Shown here: positions 6,011 through 9,117 of the stretch, piece by piece
Position numbering within the stretch: the stretch's first letter is position 1
Layout of the letters: the number at the start of each line of letters is the position of its first letter
Source: Parcubacteria group bacterium
GTDB lineage: Bacteria > Patescibacteriota > Minisyncoccia > UBA6257 > JAAZHW01
Assembly (NCBI GenBank): GCA_012510515.1
Contig: JAAZHW010000031.1
Span: 1 to 9,117, forward strand
Length of the DNA stretch: 9,117 bases
Reading direction: 5' to 3'
Program-made: the position numbers and the translations under genes
Notes under the pieces: model-generated
What the model saw: the letters and a program-made list of their open reading frames with translations, nothing else
The model's database searches: none
What the model was told of the DNA's origin: nothing

Positions 6011-6020
6011 ATTATTTTTT

Positions 6021-6428
6021 ATGCATTTTGAAAGTATTAAAATTTCTAAACAAATTGAATTAGCCATTCGTTGGTTAATTTTTTTAGCGCAAGCCCAAAA
6101 ACAAAATAAGTTATATGTTAATTTGCGTTCTTTTTGCGATGAAAATAACGTTTCTTTTTATTCTCTTCAAAAAATTAATAAAATTTTGATTGAGAAAAAT
6201 TTAATCCAATCTAAAAAAGGATTAAACGGTGGCTATCGTTTAAAAAAGTCTCCTTTAAAAATTTCTCTTTTAGAAATAATTAGTACGATTGAAGGCCCTA
6301 TTAATTTTGTTGATTGTTCTTCTTTTGGCTGCGATAAAAATCACTGTCAATTAAAAAACACGTGGCATCATTTAGATTTAAATTTAACAAGAAAATTGAG
6401 TCGAATTAGATTATCTCAGTTTTTATAA
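6021..6428 (+). CDS. Rrf2/IscR-family transcriptional regulator
   Basis: A 135-residue winged-helix repressor. The N-terminal helix 'ISKQIELAIRWLIFLA' and the HTH at about 34-62 lead to the wing 'KKGLNGGYRLKK' (65-76), matching Rrf2 proteins ('GxxGGYxL'). The dimer helix begins 'ISLLEIISTIEGP' (81-93). Three cysteines, C99, C104 and C109, with His108 next to the last, lie where IscR (Cys92, 98, 104) and NsrR bind an iron-sulfur cluster. The spacing here is Cx4Cx4C, slightly tighter than in IscR. It is the first gene of the operon and three bases precede the next start. By analogy it senses cluster status and represses its own operon; the repeats at 5890 and 5974 are candidate sites. Assigning it as an IscR equivalent rests on gene context, and NO or cysteine sensing cannot be excluded. 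Confidence 0.92.
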   Translation: MHFESIKISKQIELAIRWLIFLAQAQKQNKLYVNLRSFCDENNVSFYSLQKINKILIEKNLIQSKKGLNGGYRLKKSPLKISLLEIISTIEGPINFVDCSSFGCDKNHCQLKNTWHHLDLNLTRKLSRIRLSQFL

Positions 6429-6431
6429 TTT

Positions 6432-7628
6432 ATGAAACGAATTTATCTTGATTATGCTTCAACCACTCCTGTTTCAAAAGAAGTCATCAAAACGATGCTT
6501 CCTTATTTTGACCAATTTTTTGGTAATCCTTCGGCTATATACGAAGAAGGACGTTTGGCAAAAAAATCCATAGAAACAGCTCGAAAACAAATAGCTGATT
6601 TATTAAGCGTCAAACCAGAAGAAATTATTTTTACCAATGGCGGAACCGAATCAATTAATTTAGCTATTTTTGGTATTGCTAATTTTTATCGTTTTCAATT
6701 TTCTCAACCCGAAATAATTATTTCTTCAATTGAACATCCGGCCGTTTTAGAATCCGCTCAAAAATTAGAAAAACTAGGTTTTAAAATAATAAAAATAGAA
6801 GTTGATAAAAAGGGAATGATTAATTTAAAACAATTAGAAAATTCTTTAAACAAGCAAACGCTTTTAATTTCTATTATATTGGCTAATAACGAAATAGGCA
6901 CAATTGAGCCAATTAAAAAAATAAAAAAAATCGTTGAAAATTTTCGTTTTAATAATAAAACTCTTTTCCCTATTTTTCATACTGATGCTTGCCAAGCCGC
7001 CGAATATTTAGATATTAAACCAAAAAAATTAGGCGTTGATTTAATGAGTTTAAATGGTGGTAAAATTTATGGACCAAAAGCCACGGGTCTATTATATAAA
7101 AAGGAAGGTATTGAATTAGAGCCCATTATTTTTGGTGGTGGTCAAGAAAAAAAATATCGTTCTGGTACCGAAAATGTATCGGGTATTGTTGGTTTAGCTA
7201 CGGCTTTAAAATTAGCCCAACAAGAAAAAGAAAAAGAAAGCGCTCGCCTTAAAAAACTAAGAGATTATTTAATTAACGAAGTGCTTCGATCTATTCCCAA
7301 AACTTTTGTTAACGGTGATTTAAAAAATCGTCTTCCTAATAATGCTCATTTTACTATTTTAGATGTAGAAGGCGAAGCTCTAATTTTAAAATTAGATCAA
7401 TGTGGCATCGCGGTTTCTACTGGTTCGGCTTGCCATTCTAAAAGTCTAACGCCCAGTCACGTTTTAATCGCCATTGGATTGCCTCACGAAGTTATTCATG
7501 GCAGTTTGCGAGTAACCTTAGGACGTTATACCACCAAAAACGACATAGATTATTTTTTAAAAAATTTAATTAAAGTAGTAAAAGAATTACGCCAGCTTTC
7601 GCCAATTTCATTAAAATTTAAAAATTAA
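6432..7628 (+). CDS. iscS: Cysteine desulfurase (IscS/NifS family)
   Basis: A PLP enzyme that takes sulfur from L-cysteine as an enzyme persulfide and passes it to the cluster scaffold. The 398 residues match the family length. Visible motifs are 'YLDYASTTPV' (5-14), 'GNPSAIY' (31-37), 'FTNGGTESIN' (67-76), PLP-stacking His102 (EHPAV), 'NNEIGTIEP' (152-160), 'HTDACQA' with Asp185 and Gln188, the PLP lysine K211 in 'NGGKIYGPK', 'RSGTEN' (243-248), and the catalytic Cys334 in 'STGSACHSKSLTPSHVL'. The usual His before the PLP lysine (HK in E. coli IscS) is Gly here. The long active-site loop with Cys334 places it with the group I (IscS/NifS) enzymes rather than SufS. It starts 3 nt after the regulator and 4 nt before the scaffold gene. 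No Shine-Dalgarno sequence precedes it. Confidence 0.97.
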   Translation: MKRIYLDYASTTPVSKEVIKTMLPYFDQFFGNPSAIYEEGRLAKKSIETARKQIADLLSVKPEEIIFTNGGTESINLAIFGIANFYRFQFSQPEIIISSIEHPAVLESAQKLEKLGFKIIKIEVDKKGMINLKQLENSLNKQTLLISIILANNEIGTIEPIKKIKKIVENFRFNNKTLFPIFHTDACQAAEYLDIKPKKLGVDLMSLNGGKIYGPKATGLLYKKEGIELEPIIFGGGQEKKYRSGTENVSGIVGLATALKLAQQEKEKESARLKKLRDYLINEVLRSIPKTFVNGDLKNRLPNNAHFTILDVEGEALILKLDQCGIAVSTGSACHSKSLTPSHVLIAIGLPHEVIHGSLRVTLGRYTTKNDIDYFLKNLIKVVKELRQLSPISLKFKN

Positions 7629-7632
7629 TAAT

Positions 7633-8379
7633 ATGATAAAAACAAAATCAAAAAATAAAAAAAATATAAAAAAATCTTCAAAAAATTCTTTGTCAATGAC
7701 AAAAAATTTGAAAAAAAATAAACCAAAATTATTGTCGCGCCAAGAAGCTGATATTGTCAACGCTTTGTCTAGTTGGATTTATAGCGATAAAGTGCGCGAG
7801 CATTTTTTACACCCCAAAAATTTTATGAAATTTGGAGAAGAAAAAAAATTTAAATATAATGCTGTTGGAATGGTTGGCAGTCCGGCTTGCGGTGATGTGA
7901 TGAAGATTTGGTTATGGGTTGATCCCCAAACGGAAAAAATTAAAAAAGTGCGCTGGCGTACTTTTGGATGCGCTTCGGCTATTGCTTCTACCTCGGCTCT
8001 CTCAGAAATGCTTATGAGAAATGAAGGAATGAGTTTAAAAAAAGCGCGAGAAATTACTCCGGATAAAATTATTAAAGAGTTAGGCGGTTTACCTGATATT
8101 AAATATCATTGTTCGGTTTTGGGCGATAAGGCCTTACGGGAGGCTATCAATGATTATTACAGAAGAATTGGTCAATATGAAAAAATAAAGCCCGAAGGTA
8201 GTCGCGTAATTGATAAAGTTTTAAAAATTACCGAAAAAGATATTGAAAATGCTGTTATTAATGGAGCAAAAACATTAGAAGAAGTTCAAAAAAAAACAAA
8301 AGTAGGATTGGGCGATCCTCGTTGTATTCCTTTGGTTGAAGAATTAATTCGTTTTTACAGAGAAAAATATAATTTATAA
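7633..8379 (+). CDS. NifU/IscU-type iron-sulfur scaffold with degenerate BFD-like C-terminus
   Basis: Builds transient iron-sulfur clusters from sulfur delivered by the desulfurase. It has 248 residues in three parts. Residues 1-35 are a Lys-rich tail (13 Lys in the first 32), unusual for IscU. Residues about 50-180 are the IscU domain: 'YSDKVREHFLHPKNF', C86-G-D88, C113 in 'TFGCASAIASTSALSEM', and 'LPDIKYHCSVLGDKAL' with H159 and C160, so all three cluster cysteines and Asp88 are kept. The HscA-binding LPPVK motif of E. coli IscU is LPDIK here. Residues about 190-245 resemble a BFD-like [2Fe-2S] domain of NifU ('ITEKDIENAVINGAKTLEEVQKKTKVG'), but of the usual CxC...CxxC only C231 remains. 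The 4-nt gap from the iscS stop supports the first ATG; M22 is an alternative that removes much of the basic tail. Confidence 0.92.
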   Translation: MIKTKSKNKKNIKKSSKNSLSMTKNLKKNKPKLLSRQEADIVNALSSWIYSDKVREHFLHPKNFMKFGEEKKFKYNAVGMVGSPACGDVMKIWLWVDPQTEKIKKVRWRTFGCASAIASTSALSEMLMRNEGMSLKKAREITPDKIIKELGGLPDIKYHCSVLGDKALREAINDYYRRIGQYEKIKPEGSRVIDKVLKITEKDIENAVINGAKTLEEVQKKTKVGLGDPRCIPLVEELIRFYREKYNL

Positions 8380-8397
8380 TTCTAATATTATAATAAG

Positions 8398-8625
8398 ATG
8401 AAGTCATCTAAATTTTATCAATTTTCTAAAAGGAAAAAAGTGAGAATTAATAAAGAAAAATGCATTGGGTGTGGCAACTGTACTTTTATTTATCCTGAAA
8501 TGTTTTATCTTGATGAAGATGGAAAATCTGCTGTTAAAAAAGTGGAAAAAATTAATGAACAAAAATTAACCGCTGCTAAAAATAGTTGTCCGGTTGAAGC
8601 GATTGAAATTGAAGACCAATTTTAA
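8398..8625 (+). CDS. Monocluster [4Fe-4S] ferredoxin
   Basis: A 75-residue electron carrier, probably supplying electrons for cluster assembly given its operon. The motif C22-x2-C25-x2-C28 ('CIGCGNC') with a distant C64-Pro65 ('SCPVEAI') is the four-cysteine set of a single [4Fe-4S] cluster. 'YPEMFYLDEDGKS' between them is typical of this Fer4-type fold. There is no second CxxCxxC, so it is not a 2[4Fe-4S] protein. It also differs from the adrenodoxin-like [2Fe-2S] Fdx of proteobacterial isc operons. The first 14 residues are basic. It follows the scaffold gene after 18 nt and is the last gene before the terminator. The family also serves many other redox enzymes, so the role in cluster assembly is inferred from position. 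Confidence 0.93.
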   Translation: MKSSKFYQFSKRKKVRINKEKCIGCGNCTFIYPEMFYLDEDGKSAVKKVEKINEQKLTAAKNSCPVEAIEIEDQF

Positions 8626-8640
8626 TTTAAAAAATAAAAA

Positions 8641-8674
8641 AAGCCCAATGACTTAGCCATTGAGCTTACTTTTT
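8641..8674. terminator. Bidirectional terminator between convergent genes
   Basis: AAGC-C-CAATG (8641-8650) pairs with CATTG-A-GCTT (8658-8667) around one C-A mismatch and a 7-nt loop. It is followed by T8670-8674 on the plus strand. The A-rich run at 8628-8640 gives a T-run on the minus strand, so it can end both the ferredoxin operon and the converging gene. The latter's stop codon (8675-8673) lies inside the T tract. Confidence 0.85.
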
Positions 8675-9117
8675 AAAATTTAATTGATATTCCTCCTTGA
8701 ATTTCCCAAGGAGAATTATATTGTTTGGAAAAATTTCCCAAACAATATTTTCCTCTCAGGAAAATAAAAGAATATTCTATTTCCATTCCCAAATAGGGAT
8801 GAAAATAGTTTTCTTTTATTTTTTCTGAAGGGATATCAATTTTTTCGGTTGATATCACTTCCTCGCGGAAGGGATATAACCGAGTTACTGCTTCAGTTTT
8901 TTCAATCTGGCCTCTTTGCGTCTGCCATGTTAAGCCTGCTAAAGGCAAAATCGAAAAGTCTTTAAATGCAGAAATTTCATATTTTGCCTCGCCAGAAATC
9001 TCGTTTAAAGCAATTTTTTCGTCAACTATTGATTTATTACGTTGGCGATCAAAACCAACATAATAAACATCAACATCATCGATTTCATAGTTGCCCAGAA
9101 ATCGCATTTCGTTAACG
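8673..9117 (-). CDS. C-terminal part of a beta-barrel-like outer-membrane or surface protein, 5' end beyond the window
   Basis: The frame is open to the window edge; a Met codon at 9107 has three sense codons ahead of it, so the true start probably lies outside. About 148 residues are visible. I do not recognise the family. The sequence alternates polar and hydrophobic residues in likely beta strands: 'AKYEISAFKDFSILPLAGLTW', 'YLGMEIEYSFIFLRGKYCLG' and 'WEIQGGISIKF'. It ends in Phe with an aromatic or hydrophobic residue at alternate positions, as outer-membrane beta-barrels do. The segment between is charged and loop-like ('REEVISTEKIDIPSEKIKEN'). This would be unexpected in a CPR cell if such cells have no outer membrane, so the assignment is tentative. 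It converges on the ferredoxin operon and shares its terminator. Confidence 0.6.
   Translation of the reverse strand, partial: VNEMRFLGNYEIDDVDVYYVGFDRQRNKSIVDEKIALNEISGEAKYEISAFKDFSILPLAGLTWQTQRGQIEKTEAVTRLYPFREEVISTEKIDIPSEKIKENYFHPYLGMEIEYSFIFLRGKYCLGNFSKQYNSPWEIQGGISIKF

Overview
The window is AT-rich, uses the standard code (TGG for Trp, no in-frame TGA) and is gene-dense with very short intergenic gaps. The best guess is a member of the Patescibacteria (CPR, Parcubacteria-like). This rests on recalled family resemblance, not a search: the NAD-dependent ligase carries an 'EALDSLKKEL' N-terminal block, the cysteine desulfurase has 'NGGKIYGPK' at the PLP lysine, and one prepilin has the 'AQEGIEIVRNIRD' motif. 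I saw no Shine-Dalgarno sequence upstream of any of the starts I chose.

Layout. Positions 1-705 (minus) hold a short-chain dehydrogenase/reductase cut by the window edge. Positions 791-4896 (minus) look like one operon. Transcribed right to left, it has four minor-prepilin genes in the order H/FimT, I/PilV, J/PilW, K/PilX, then ligA. Gaps within it are 11 nt or less, and one stop/start pair overlaps. Positions 4897-5021 form a divergent control region with a hairpin, one perfect DnaA-box 9-mer and a plus-strand promoter. Positions 5022-5712 (plus) encode two small single-pass membrane proteins. Positions 5713-6020 are non-coding and hold a long terminator hairpin, a separate GC-rich imperfect hairpin, and a strong promoter bracketed by a 37-bp perfect direct repeat. 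Positions 6021-8625 (plus) are a four-gene iron-sulfur operon: an Rrf2/IscR-type regulator, a cysteine desulfurase, a NifU/IscU-type scaffold and a 4Fe-4S ferredoxin. It ends at a bidirectional terminator. Positions 8673-9117 (minus) are the 3' part of a converging gene whose product resembles the C-terminal end of an outer-membrane beta-barrel.

How the genes work together. The pilin genes would supply the initiation or tip complex of a type IV pilus or related pseudopilus. The iron-sulfur operon is a minimal ISC set: sulfur donor, scaffold, electron donor and a cluster-sensing repressor. The repeats around its promoter look like operators for that regulator. They sit 84 bp apart, eight helical turns, one just upstream of the -35 and one covering the predicted transcription start. 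This layout is the most interesting regulatory signal in the window. The most interesting protein-level signals are a scaffold whose C-terminal BFD-like domain has lost most of its cluster cysteines, and a 4 x 24-bp in-frame tandem repeat inside a prepilin gene.
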